NCBI GenBank assembly: GCA_963277665.1
Contig: OY728152.1
Location: 1,186,942,357 to 1,187,006,356, forward strand
Direction: 5' to 3'
From: Viscum album
Taxonomy: Eukaryota > Streptophyta > Magnoliopsida > Santalales > Viscaceae
Length of the DNA: 64,000 nucleotides
Shown: positions 11,974 to 23,700 of the stretch, one piece after another
Position numbering within the stretch: position 1 is the first letter of the stretch
Layout of the letters: each line of letters begins with the position of its first letter
The notes under the pieces: generated by a model
Seen by the model: only the letters and a program-made list of their open reading frames with translations
The model's database searches: none
What the model was told of the DNA's origin: nothing
Translations under genes and position numbers: made by a program

Positions 11974-14351
11974 ATGTGTCACTATGAAAATGAGAGTCTG
12001 AAAAAGAGCATCAGGGATGGGAAGCAGTTAGACTACAAGCAGAAAGTGGTTGTGAAATCCTTGGCAACTAATTCAGCAGATGTCGGGCCATCAAATAAAG
12101 TTGTATCAGGTACTTTGTTTGTTTTTTTAGATTATGCCAGGGTGTTGTTTGATTCGGGGTCTACACATTCATTCATCTCTGAAACCTTTTCTATTAAAAT
12201 TGGAATACCATATCAATAAATGACTCTTGAAATTGTGGTAAAAACACCTGGGGGAAATGTTGAGGCAAAAAGAATTTATAATAATCTTCCTATCCTTATC
12301 CATGGAAAGAACCTACTTGCAAAACTTATTTTTTTACCTTCAGTAGAGTTTGATGTTATCCTGGGTATGGATTGGCTCTCTATTTACCATGTTAATATTG
12401 ACTGTAGAGCTAAAGAAGTTTCGTTTCATAAAGACTTTCAATTTGTGTACAAGAATGAACCCTTACTGTTGATAACTTATCAAGAGGCCGAGAAACTTGT
12501 AAAAGATGGAAATTAATGTTACCTTGCAGACATTGTTGAAAATAAAGTAACTATTCAGATTAATGATGTGTCAGTGGTAAATGATTATCCTAATGATTTT
12601 CCTGGAATAATACCAGATCAGGATGTTGAATTTACTATTTACTTAGTTCATGATGCTAAACCAATTTCAAAACCCCCTGATCGAATGGCTCAAACTAAAC
12701 TTTTAGAGTTGAAGGAGAAATGACAAGATTTATTAGAGAAAGGTTTCAATCGAACTAGAACATCACCATGGGGTGCTCCTATTTTATTTTTTAAAACGAA
12801 AGATGATTCTATGAGACTTTTCATTGATTATAGAGCCTTGAATAACATCACTGTTAAGAATAAATATCCTTGGCCTCATATCGATGATTTGTTTGATCAG
12901 CTCCAGGGAGCTCGGTATTTTTCAAAGATTTACCTGAGATCGGGGAACCATCAGTTGAAGGTAAAGGAAGTAGATATTCCGAAGACTGAGTTTCGTACAA
13001 GATATGGCCATTATGAATTTGTAGTAATTCCTTTTGGGATAACCAATTCACCTGCTGTATTCTTGGACATAATGAATAGAATTTTCCATGAGTTCTTGGA
13101 TAAGTTTGTGGTTGTTTTTATTGATGATATTTTGGTGTTTTCTATACAAAAATAGAAGAATGAAAGACATTTAAGGGTTATTTTGAAAACCTTGAATGAA
13201 AAGAAATTGTATGGGAAATTCAGCAGGTGTGAGTTTTGGTTGCAACAAATTTCTTTCCTTGGTCATATTGTTTCTAAAGATCAAATAACTGTTGATCCAG
13301 CAAAAACAAAAGTTGTTGACGAATGGCCAAGACCCAAAAATTTAACTGATATTCAAAGAATCCTTGGTTTGGCCGGCTATTACCGAAGGTTTGTTAGTAA
13401 TTTTTCACGGTTATCTAGCCCAACGACTAATCTAAATTAGAAGGGTGTTAAGTTTATCTGGACAAAAGAATGTGATGAATGTTTTCTGGAATTGAAAAGA
13501 AGATTGGTGAATGCTCTAGTTTTGGAACTTCCTTCCAGGAATGATGGGTTTGTTATCTATAGTGATGGTTCATTGAAAGGACATGGTTGCATCCTAATGC
13601 AGAATGATCAGGTAATTGCTTATGCTTCACGACAGTTGAAAACTCATGTGGTAAATTACCCTACACAAGATTTGGAATTAGCTTCTGTTGTTTTCACTTT
13701 AAAAATTTGGAGGAATCATTTGTATGGTGTAATGTGTGAAATATATACTGACCACAAACGTTTAAAGTATATATTTACTCAGAAAGAATTTAACATGAGA
13801 CAGGCGAGATGGCTAGAATTAATCAAGGATTATGATTGTACATTTCATTACCATCTAGGAAAAGCAAATAAAGTGGTTGATGCTTTGATTCGAAAACAAT
13901 TCTTGATTAACAATGTTTCATTTGGAACAAGATCCTTTGGTTAAGGATTTGATGAACTTTGGAATAGATGTTTTTGGTGCAGGATGTTCTTCTGTTTTGT
14001 TTCAGGTATCAGTGAAATCTTCTCTATCAGACAAAATCAAGAAAGCACAAAAGCTTGACAGTGAGTTATAGAAAAAGGTAGAGCTGGTTCCGAAGGGTAT
14101 GTTGCTTGAATTCAACATTGATAATGATTGTGTTTTGAGATTTGGGAAGAGATTGTGTGTGCTTTGTGATTCATAGTTGAAGAGAGAGTTGTTATGTGAA
14201 GCTCATAGTTTTTCCGTTTTCAGTTCATCCTGGTAGTACTATCATGTATAGAGATCTGCAGGAGTATTACTGGTGGGATGGAATGAAAAGAGATATTGCT
14301 GATTTTACTATGAAGTGTTTGACATGTCAACATATTAAAGCAGAGAGATAG
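11974..14351 (+). pseudogene. pol: C pol part 1: protease, RT, RNase H, IN zinc finger
   Basis: Protease active site [11 protein letters not shown] at about 12145-12177. Post-protease IL-GMDWLS at about 12358. RT from about 12560: [10 protein letters not shown], then FIDYRALN, and the catalytic FIDDIL at about 13117-13134, followed by stops at about 13155 and 13440. RNase H 13492-13900 keeps all four acidic positions (YSDGS, DLELAS, YTDHK, VVDAL). The linker ends in a frame change near 13920. The integrase HHCC region (HPGST, then C-L-T-C) runs into element B at 14352 and continues at 24974. At least six stops or shifts make it inactive. Confidence 0.85.
14347..14351. repeat. Target site duplication of B (left), GATAG
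   Basis: GATAG precedes LTR B and recurs at 24969-24973. The C integrase reading resumes directly after the second copy. Confidence 0.9.
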
Positions 14352-16191
14352 TGTAACACCCTGAAATTTTATGAAAAATATTATTTTTAATTTTATTAAT
14401 GTCTGGTGTTGTATGCTACACCAAAAGGAGCTTGCACAACACACATCCTTGACTTGCCTTTCATTACAAGCAATCACGACCTTCCTCGATAGCGTGTGTA
14501 GTACGGAATAACGAGTTTCACTAAACAACAATATGCTATTAAAATATTATTAAAACTAGCCGTTATGAATAGTAATAACCACTTTTTAAAATTTTTAAAA
14601 TTTTATTTTTCAAAATGGACTTCATTTTTGGATTCGGAATATTGAAATTAGCTTAGGGTGATATTTTGGTACTTTTCGGATAACTTTCATTTTCTGATGA
14701 ATAGTGAAAATTACTAAATTTTAATTAAAAACAACTTTTTTAATCGAAATAATTTATAGTGATAAATTATTAATTTTAGTGGTTTTAAATTATATTTATA
14801 ATATATTTTTACAATTTAATACAATGTTGGTCATTTGATGTAATTTCACATTTAAACCAGTTATAAACAAGTGCCAATCTTTTGATAGTTATTATCTCTT
14901 AAAAGCATGCTATTTGTTTTGATGATGGGAATTGATTTTTAAATTAGTTAATGTAGCTGGTACGTTTTGAATTTGATAAAATATACTTCATTTTTGAATT
15001 CATAATGTCAAATATAGCTTAGGTATAATTTTTGGTATTTTTCTGGAAACTTTCATTTTTTGATGAATAGTGAAACCACTAAGTGGTAGTTAAAAAACTG
15101 AATTTTTCATAAAACTTAATTTTACCTCTTCTGTAAGTAGAAATTCATAAATCTGAGAGACACGGTTGATTTTAGTAGGTAAAATGTGGTTCAATGAGAT
15201 GAAAATAATTTTTGGTGAATAGTAACTTTTTACTTTTTTTTACCACGGTTAAAACTAAATAGGGTAATTAAGGGTAAAAATGATATTATTATTACCCTAA
15301 CACATGTCCTAATTCTATTGGATAAGAGTAATTCGACCAAAAAAACATTAGGAATAAAATATGACCATTTATGCCCACTTGGATTAGATTAGGACACTTA
15401 TTATTAATTTATTTAAAGAAGGGTTAAAATAGTTAAAATCAAATTTTAATAACTATATCATTTTTAATATAGGTTTATACAAAATATAAATTCGACTATA
15501 AAAATTCATTATAAATCTAAAAAGATTTCCTACATAATTATATTTTATTTGTAATTTTTAGACTTTAAATAAGTTAATTTATTTATGACACAAAGATGAT
15601 GCAGTAATTATCTTATTAATGAAATATTGACATAATTGATGTTATAAATACCCAAATAAATATAACTTGAGACTTTTTATGAGTTCCAATAATTTTCTAG
15701 GTTAATATGACATGTTAGTATTGATTTAATAAACTTTTTTCGAAGTAATAATTCTGTTATGATTTTCAAAAAAATCAATTACTAAATAGTGTCAAAATTG
15801 ACATAAAATAGTTTTTAAAACAAATATTATATTATTAATTGTTATTTTATACCTAAAAATATTAGGTTCGGCCAAATGACTAAGATAAGGTTATATATAT
15901 TAATAATAAACATCTTGGGGTTAGTTTGGTTTCTTATAATAATTTTATAAACCTTATAGTATAAGAACACAAGAAGACACGGTAAAAGTAAAATTATTTA
16001 ACTTAATGTTAAATCTAAATGATAAGGTTAAAATAGGAACCTAAACTTGTTTAAATTCTATTTGATGAGATTATTTCGACCCATCCTTACCTTAGCTTCG
16101 AAAGAAATCAATTTGGAACTATTTAAAACCGAATTTGGCTTTATAATAATATAATATTTTTAGTTATTCCAAAGGTGCCCCTCTCCTCCCT

Positions 16192-16199
16192 TATAAAAG
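16192..16199 (+). promoter_or_regulatory. TATA box of B 5' LTR
   Basis: TATAAAAG after CTCTCCTCCCT and before a C-rich run. Same core promoter as C and the same position in the B 3' LTR (22608-22615). Confidence 0.75.
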
Positions 16200-16368
16200 G
16201 GAACCCCCTCCCCCTCATTCTCACACCAATTTGAGCTTTCAATCTCTGCAAAACCCTGCCAAATTCTCTTCTCCACTTCCTTAGAAACATACTAGAGGTT
16301 CTGGTCTTCCCCAAAGACCAATTTTAGTGCCCTAAAAGGAGATCTCAAAGAAGCACTTCAAAGAAGAG

Positions 16369-16370
16369 GT
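16369..16370 (+). promoter_or_regulatory. Candidate leader splice donor in B LTR
   Basis: AAGAGAAGAG|GTAATG-type site (GAG|GTAATG) about 175 bases downstream of the TATA box. A matching acceptor is the U-rich tract and TTTTAG ending at 18784, four bases before the mini-gag ATG. Inferred. Confidence 0.4.
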
Positions 16371-16528
16371 AATGTCTGTTACCGATTCTTTCATTTTTAT
16401 TTCTTCATCCACTTATTTAGTTGTTTAATTATGAAGTAATAACATAAGTATCACTCATATACTGATATGTTATTATAAGTATGAAACAACCCTATTTCAC
16501 CATCTATCCTTCCTACGGAAAATGCAAT

Positions 16529-16573
16529 CACCGCGCGTGCGTACGTACGGAATACTGTCTCCACGTCGTGGTG
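16529..16573 (+). repeat. B LTR hairpin unit 1
   Basis: Arms CACCGCGCGTG and CACGTCGTGGTG enclose CGTACGTACGG. The counterpart in the 3' LTR is 22951-22995. Confidence 0.65.
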
Positions 16574-16713
16574 TAATCTATTTTCCACCACCACCTTACT
16601 TGGATGGGTATAATGGTGTAAATAATAACTATATATGATTAATTTAAAGTGATATTGATTCTTAAATAGTATACATATACTCCAATACAATTCCACGATC
16701 ATGAGAACGATAT

Positions 16714-16758
16714 CATCGCTCGTGCGTACGTACGGACTACCGTCTCCACGACGCGATG
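16714..16758 (+). repeat. B LTR hairpin unit 2
   Basis: Arms CATCGC and GCGATG enclose CGTACGTACGG and an inner ACGG-ACTA-CCGT stem. Compared with unit 1, stem bases differ on both arms so that pairing is kept. Counterpart 23136-23180. Confidence 0.7.
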
Positions 16759-16915
16759 AGATTCATTCTCCACATTAACCATTCATGAATTATTATAAAG
16801 TATATATAATAAGTAATCATGAAATATATGACATAAAAATGATACTGGATTTATGTTTATATATATGTTTTTCGTCTACTTAATTCCATTCAACTCAATA
16901 AGGAAACGAAAACAG

Positions 16916-16953
16916 CGTTCATGCGTACGTACGGCGTACCGTCTCCATGAACG
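16916..16953 (+). repeat. B LTR hairpin unit 3
   Basis: Perfect 8-bp arms CGTTCATG and CATGAACG around CGTACGTACGG. Counterpart 23338-23375, and the same unit occurs in both C LTRs. Confidence 0.7.
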
Positions 16954-18547
16954 GTGTATTTCTTTCCATTTACTGATCTATTATATATATTTATATTCTG
17001 AATATATATTTTATATAAATCATGTTTTATATTCTGGAATTAAGTAATCATGATCTATGTAATCATATGAATAATTACAATTCAAAACACGGACGACAAA
17101 TGAAACGATTTTACCCAAAACGCTCTTTAACATTGAATTTACAAAAGAACGGGTAAAATAAAGTCATAAGTGAACCATATATGATATCATAACAATGAGT
17201 ATGATTCTTTAATAAGACAATAACATTATTTAAATCATTATACAAGAGGTTCAGACACTTACAAAGCAAGTCAGACCTAAGGTAAGGGAAAATATCACAA
17301 TCTCATTTTTATCCGAGATTGTTTATACTTTGAAATTTACTGGGGTGTATTTTATCATCCACATCCATGTTTCCTCAATATGTAATATTCATATCCTTAT
17401 ACAATAGATTATATCCAATTTTACCCTTCGTTGAGTTTTTAGTAAAATATATGAAAGGAATCTTTTGTCAATTTTCGTACGAGGTAATTTTTGACATATC
17501 CGACAAAAGTACGAAGAATATTGTTTTTAACTTATATGGCATGAATGTATTTTTATAAAATTATTTCCAAGAAGCTTCCTTTACAAGTTTCCATGTTTAT
17601 TTTTAATCATCTTCTTTTAGTTTATAATTTTATGACATGTTAAGAACGGAAAATGTTTTTTTGAAGTATAAAGGATATTTTCCTCAAGAATGGAGTTCAA
17701 GTGTTTTATCAAAATTATTTTCCATCTAAGATACTGTAGGTTTCTGTTTCTAACCCTATAATTACATTGATTTGAATATTTTGTTGTGGAATTATTTTTA
17801 TGAATTCCTTTATCTTATATGAATTGTTTTATGATGTCATGTTGTTTAAGAATCCCATTTTTACTACATGGGTTATGCAATGATGTATGATTTATGATTT
17901 TGTGGAACACATAAGAATTGTATCATTATGAGATGGGTGGGACCTATATCTCCCTAAAATACATTGGGTAAATATTTTATATCTCATGAGATAGACATGG
18001 CTGGAACAGTAGGTTATACCGGTTCAGTGAAACAGGACTAAAACGAGGGTGACTTGGTTCAGAAATTGACGTTGTCCACTAAGATAGTCTTGGAAATGAG
18101 TATTGACTAAAAAGATATGATTCTCTATGATTATGTGTGTATGACACAAAGTTTCATGTTTTATGTTATGATTATTGGGATTTCATTTCACTACTATGAT
18201 TTATCCCATGTTATGAAATTATGCTCTCTTTTGCAGGTTAAGATTTCCAAAATGTTATGCTCTTATGAATATGATGTGATTGATATTTCTTTTGTTTACC
18301 CTTTCTGAGCATTTGGGCTCACCCTTTTATGTTTATTTTCCACAGGATATAAAGAAAGGTTTTAGGTAAAAAAGGAAGATCTTTATGGGAGATGTTGAAG
18401 ATCTTTCACCACGAATAGAAGATTATTTTCCGTGTTTCCAAAGACACTAAACTATTACAATCCTTATGTGTGTGTTTTTGTTATGTACTAAGTATTTCGC
18501 AAAAGTAATGTAATGTCCATGTACGTCAAGATTCAGGTCTCTAAAGT

Positions 18548-18559
18548 TGGTATCAGAGG
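18548..18559 (+). promoter_or_regulatory. Primer binding site of B
   Basis: TGGTATCAGAGG two bases after the 5' LTR. It matches the 3' end of plant initiator-Met tRNA as used by most gypsy elements. Confidence 0.85.
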
Positions 18560-18787
18560 AAAGGTTTAGTCAAACTTTGGAAACTAGGATGCGAAAACAT
18601 TAGTGAGATCCCTAGAAATATTACTAAGGTATGTCTAGGGATGTCCCTAAGGATAAGTATACGTATAGGATATAGTCCTAGAACTAGTGTAACGATATTA
18701 GATTAAACCAAAGATGTTAGATATTGAAGTTACTCCCCCTTTATTATGATTTCTACCTCTCACACTATTCTTTTTGGGTTTTAGAAA

Positions 18788-19320
18788 ATGGCTGGAAACA
18801 AGATGATTCACGATAATGGAGGATACGATGGACAATGGAATGATATTCTTCATGAGAAACCAAATTAAATGGGATTTGGAAGTCCAAACATCATTATTAT
18901 GCCGAATCAGCAATCTCATAATATGATCAATAATGTAAAATTTTGTAAGTTTCCTGACTCAGCTAATAAGAGAAAGATGGAGTTTCATGATGATCATAGA
19001 GGAATGAAAGATCAATTTCCCCTATGTAAATTATGTGGGAAGAGGCATCAAGTAGAATGTTTCAAAGGAACTAGAAGATGCTTTGGGTGTGGAAAAGAAG
19101 GACACAAAGCAAGTAAGTGAAAAGGAAAAGGTTCAGTTAACACCATGGATGAGGATAATGGTATTTCTACGACATCAACAATGGTTAAATGTTTTAAATG
19201 TGGAATGTACGGGAATTATGGAAACCAATGCCCTAAGGTAAAGTCTCATGAAGAGAATCAGTACGGTCGTATGGGTAGTATTTATGTTGATGATGATGAA
19301 GAGACTACAAATGATATGTG
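18788..19320 (+). pseudogene. B mini-Gag (zinc-knuckle protein)
   Basis: Frame beginning MAGNKMIHDNGGYDGQW at 18788, immediately after an AG acceptor-like site. It lacks the whole capsid part of Gag: a short N-terminus leads directly to the nucleocapsid. One stop near 18867 interrupts it; 18869-19120 is open and holds C-K-L-C-G-K-R-H-x-x-E-C, then C-F-G-C-G-K-E-G-H-K-A-S-K (last Cys replaced). After another stop a third knuckle reads C-F-K-C-G-M-Y-G-N-Y-G-N-Q-C at about 19190-19231, with Asn at the His position. The frame ends near 19320. In related autonomous elements this domain binds genomic RNA for packaging. Whether the short form was ever translated is unknown. Confidence 0.65.
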
Positions 19321-19980
19321 AGGTGAAAGGATTGTTGAAGCTCAGTTAATTGTTTAAGAAGGTAGTGGAATGATTCCATGTTTATCAAGTGTAATGTTGT
19401 ATAAGTAATCTCATGGTACTATGTAATAAAGAGACATTTAAGGATTGTTACACAGTTTTCTTTCCTTGATTTTTGAAAGTGTATGATTAATGGTACCAGT
19501 ATCCATGAATGATTATCAGATATTTTCGGAATATAGATGATATGCGCATAATGAAGGGATAAGGATAAAATTAAATGTTTGATAGTATTCATGAGATCAT
19601 GACTGATATAAGGAGAAGGTTATATCATGGTTTGAGTATATAGAATTTTTGGATTTTGGTATGTGGAAATAGTTAACTTTTGACAACATTCATGTTTTCA
19701 CTAAGGTTTAAATGGTATTAATTTTTCAGGAGAATACATGATTAAGGTATTCACATGATTGGAATGTGACCAACAAGATATATGGGGAATAAATGATGGT
19801 ATTCACATGCTTGGTTGATGTCATTTCAAGTAATCGTTTTCTTTATACTATGAGCTTGGACCAAAGTATTTTAGATAAGCCTAAAGATTGGAATGGATTA
19901 TGTTAACCATAAGTTAGTATTGTTTAAGGATGAAAATTCTTTTTTGATATTATTTTTGTGATGTTATAGTAATTTAGTTT
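19321..19980. other. B internal non-coding region
   Basis: AT-rich sequence between the mini-Gag and the SINE-like insert. No pol motif is visible in any frame. It occupies the place where autonomous relatives carry several kilobases of pol. Confidence 0.6.
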
Positions 19981-19982
19981 TA

Positions 19983-20110
19983 GAAAAAGGACAACCTGCA
20001 GGATGGGCGACAGCCCATCACGTCGGACAAGGCTGTGGGAATCGAACCCACAACCGAAGTGTGACTAGCCATTATCGCCTACCACTAGCCTACAGGAAGT
20101 CCCTGTTTAG
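19983..20110 (-). mobile_element. tRNA-derived SINE-like insertion
   Basis: On the minus strand the sequence contains a pol III B box GGTTCGATTCC (20048-20038) in a perfect T-arm (GTGGG-TTCGATT-CCCAC) and an A-box-like TAGGCTAGTGG (20092-20082), 33 bases apart as in tRNA genes. The acceptor stem does not pair, so it is not a functional tRNA. Downstream is GATGGGC-TGTC-GCCCATC (hairpin) and a short T run. The 8-mer TAGTTTTA occurs on both sides (19975-19982 and 20118-20125) and may be a target duplication. The GC-richer composition differs from surrounding B sequence. Family not identified. Confidence 0.6.
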
Positions 20111-20125
20111 TAGAAACTAGTTTTA

Positions 20126-20752
20126 TTATATTAAGTAGTATGATATATGATGTATAAGTCCATTTTAGGAACCATATATGATTAATCTCACTATAGGAAT
20201 ATTTAATAACTTTTTCTAACCTTTTGTTTGAGATAGATGGAATGACCCGTCATTCTATCACATGATCTGCTAACACTTCACGAATAACAAATCCTACTTC
20301 ATTTCTTTAAGAGGTGAAGTGGAAATTGTTTAAGGCACGAACAACAGTGAGATTTTACCAAAATAAAGTAAGTATTTCTTCTAATTCAAAATTTTCAACT
20401 TTAGGGAAATGATATTGAAAACCAAAAATGTTGTCCTAGTTCCCTTATTTCCGATGAATCAGATGGTACCTTGGATCATCACAAATCTATGGATTTGTGA
20501 TTGCGGGCTTTTCCATAGCCATGTTCTCTACCACTCTCCATCAGAACATGATGGTTACATTTCTCTTCCATATCCATATTTTCATCTATGTGGAAACCCA
20601 GTGATTAGTTTATTTGGGTAACCATTACGTTTCATACTTTTGTTTTTAAAGATTGGTTCTGGTATTCCTTTTTACGATGTGGGTTTCTATTAAAGAAACT
20701 TTCGAGGAGTAAACCATTTATAACCCCGACGAATTTCGAGGGAGAAATTCAT
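20126..20752. other. B internal 3' region
   Basis: Non-coding as far as I can see. The last part (20700-20752, with 'aatttcgagggagaaatt') resembles the 3' leader to the polypurine tract of element A (36549-36565), so the element 3' end is a true gypsy 3' end. Confidence 0.5.
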
Positions 20753-20768
20753 TTTAAGGGGGGTATAA
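20753..20768 (+). promoter_or_regulatory. Polypurine tract of B
   Basis: TTTTAAGGGGGGTATAA directly before the 3' LTR. It primes plus-strand DNA synthesis in LTR elements. Confidence 0.8.
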
Positions 20769-23700
20769 TGTAACACCCTGAAATTTTATGAAAAATATTC
20801 TTTTTAATTTTATTAATGTCTTGTGTTTTACGCTACACCAAAAGAAGCTTGCACAACACACATCCTTGACTTTCCTTGAACTACACGCAATCACGACCCT
20901 CCTCGATATCATGTTTAGTACGCAATAACGAGTTTCACTAAACAACAATATGCTATTAAAATATTATTAAAACTAGCCGTTATGAATAGTAATAACCACT
21001 TTTTGAAATTTTTTAAATTTTATTTTTCAAAATGGACTTCATTTTTGGATTCGGAATATCGAAATTAGCTTAGGGTGAAATATTGGTACTTTTCAGATAA
21101 CTTTCATTTTCTGATGAATAGTGAAAATTACTAGATTTTAATTAAAAACAACTTTTTTAATCGAAATAATTAATAGTGATAAATTATTAATTTGAGTGGT
21201 TTTAAAGTATATTTAGAATATATTTTTACAATTTCATAAAATTTTGGTCATTGGATGTAATTTCACATTTAAATCAGTCATAAACAAGTGTCAATCTTTT
21301 GATAGTTATTATCTCTTAAAAACACGCTATTTGTTTTGATGACGAGAATTAATTTTTAAATTAGTTAATGTAGCTGATATGTTTTGAATTTGATAAAATA
21401 TACATCATTTTTGAAATCATAATGTCAAATATAGCTTAGGTCTAATTTTTGGTATTTTCTGGAAACTTTCATTGTTTGATGAATAGTGAAACCACTAAGT
21501 GGTAGTTAAAAAACTGAATTTTTCATAAAACTTAATTTTACTGCTTCTATGAGTATAATTTCAAAAATCTGAGAGACACGGTTGATTTGAGTATGTAAAA
21601 TGTGTTTCAATGAGAGGAAAATAATTTTTGGTGAATAGTAACTTTTTACTTTTTTTACCACGGTTAAAAGTAAATAGGGTAATTAAGGGTAAAAATGATA
21701 TCATTATTACCCTAACACATGTTCTAATTCTATTGGATAAGTTTAATTCGACCAAAAACAATCTTAGAAATAAAATATGTCAATTTAGGACCACTTGGAT
21801 TAGATTAGAAGATTTATTATTAATCTATTTAAAGAAGGGTTAAAATAGTTAAAATCAAAGTTTAATAACTAAATCATTTTTAATATAGGGTTATACATAA
21901 TATAAATTCGACTATAAATATTCATTAGAAAACAAAAACGATTTCCTACATAATGATATTTTATTTTTAATTTTTAGACTTTAAATAAGTTAATTTATTT
22001 ATGACACAAATATGATGCAGTAATTATCTTATTAGTGAAATATTGACATAATTGATGTTATAAATACCCAAATAAATATAATTTGAGATTTTTTATGAGT
22101 TCAAATAATTTTCTAGGTTAATATGACATGTTAGTATTGATTAAATAAACGTTTTTCTAACTAATAATTCATTTATGATTTTAAAAAAAATCAATTACTA
22201 AATAGTGTCAAAATTGACATAAAATAGATTTTAAAACAAATATTATATTATTATTTGTTATTTTATTCCTTAAAATCTATGGTTCGGCCAAATGACTTAG
22301 ATAAGTTTATATATATTAATAATAAACAACTTGGGGTTCTTTTGGCTTCTTATTGTATGTTTATCAACCTTATAGAATAAGGACACAAGAAGACACGGTA
22401 AAAGTAAAATTATTTAACTTAATGTTAAATATAAATGATAAGGTTAAAATAGGAACCTAAACTTGTATAAATTCTATTTTATGAGAGGATTTCTACCCAT
22501 CCCCACATTATCTTCTAAATAAATCAATTTTGAGCTATTTAAAACCGAATTTGGATTTAGAATAAAATAATATTTTTAGTTAGTCTATAGGTGCCCCTCT
22601 CCTCCCTTATAAAAGGGCACCTCCTCCCCCTCTTTCTCACAACAATTTGAGCCTTCATACTCGGCCAACCCCTGAAAAATTATCTTCTCCACTTCCTTAG
22701 AAACATCCTAGAGGTTATGGTCTTCTTCAAAGACTAATTTTAGTGCCCTAAAAGGAGATCTCAAAGAAACACTTCAAAGAAGAGGTAATGTCCGTTACCA
22801 ATTCCTTCATCTTTATTTCTTCTTCCACTTCTTCTTCTTTAGTTGTTTCATTATTAAGTAATAAAATAAGTATCACTCATATACTGATATGTTATTATAT
22901 GTATTAAACAACCCTATTTCACCATCTATCCATCCTACGGAAAAAGATATCACCGCGCGTGCGTACGTACGGAATACGGTCTCCACGCCGTGGTGTAATA
23001 TATTTTCCACCACCACCTTACTTGGATGGGTATAATGGTGTACATAATAACTATATATGATTATTTTAAAAGGATATTGATTCTAAAATAGTATACATAT
23101 ACTCCAATACAATTCCACGATCATGAGAACAATATCATCGCTCGTGCGTACGTACGGACTACCGTCTCCACTACGTGATGAGATTCATTCTCCACATTAA
23201 CCATTCATGAATGATTATAAAGTATAGATAATAAGTAATAATGAAATATATTACATAATAATGATACTATATTTATGTGTATATATATGTTTTTTGTCTA
23301 CTTAATTCCATTCAACTCAATAAGGAAACGAAAACAGCGTTCATTCGTACGTACGGCGTACCGTCGCCATGAACGGTGTATTTCTTTCCATTTAATGATC
23401 TATTATATTTATGTATATTCTGAATATATATTATATATAAATCATGTTTTATATTCTGGAATTAAGTAATCATGATCTAAGTAATCATATGAATAATTAC
23501 AAGTCAAAACACGGACGACAAATGAAACGATTTTACCCAAAACGCTCTTTAACATGGAATTTACAAAAGAATGACTAAAATAAAGTCATAAGTGAACCAT
23601 ATATGATATCATAACAATGAGTATGATTCTGTAATAAGTCATTAACATTATTTAAATCATTATACAGGAGGTTCAGACACTTACAAAGCAAGTCGAACCT

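Larger units (their letters stand above)
14352..18545 (+). repeat. B 5' LTR (4194 bp)
   Basis: TGTAACACCCT...CTCTAAA. U3 modules with GAATAGT at 14699, 15065 and 15217. Perfect inverted repeat ACCACT-A-AGTGGT at 15075-15087. TATA box 16192-16199. Donor-like GT 16369. Three hairpin units 16529-16573, 16714-16758 and 16916-16953. The region matching the CCAATGCATTGG palindrome is decayed at 17955-17967 (the right LTR keeps it intact). Confidence 0.92.

Noticed and set aside
14220..14531. Minus-strand open frame across the C/B junction
   Set aside because: It spans the insertion point of element B, so it cannot be an ancestral gene; it is a shadow of the integrase and the LTR.
20034..20098. Functional tRNA gene on the minus strand
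   Set aside because: The T arm and B box are perfect, but the acceptor arms do not pair and the anticodon arm is not convincing. Called SINE-like instead.
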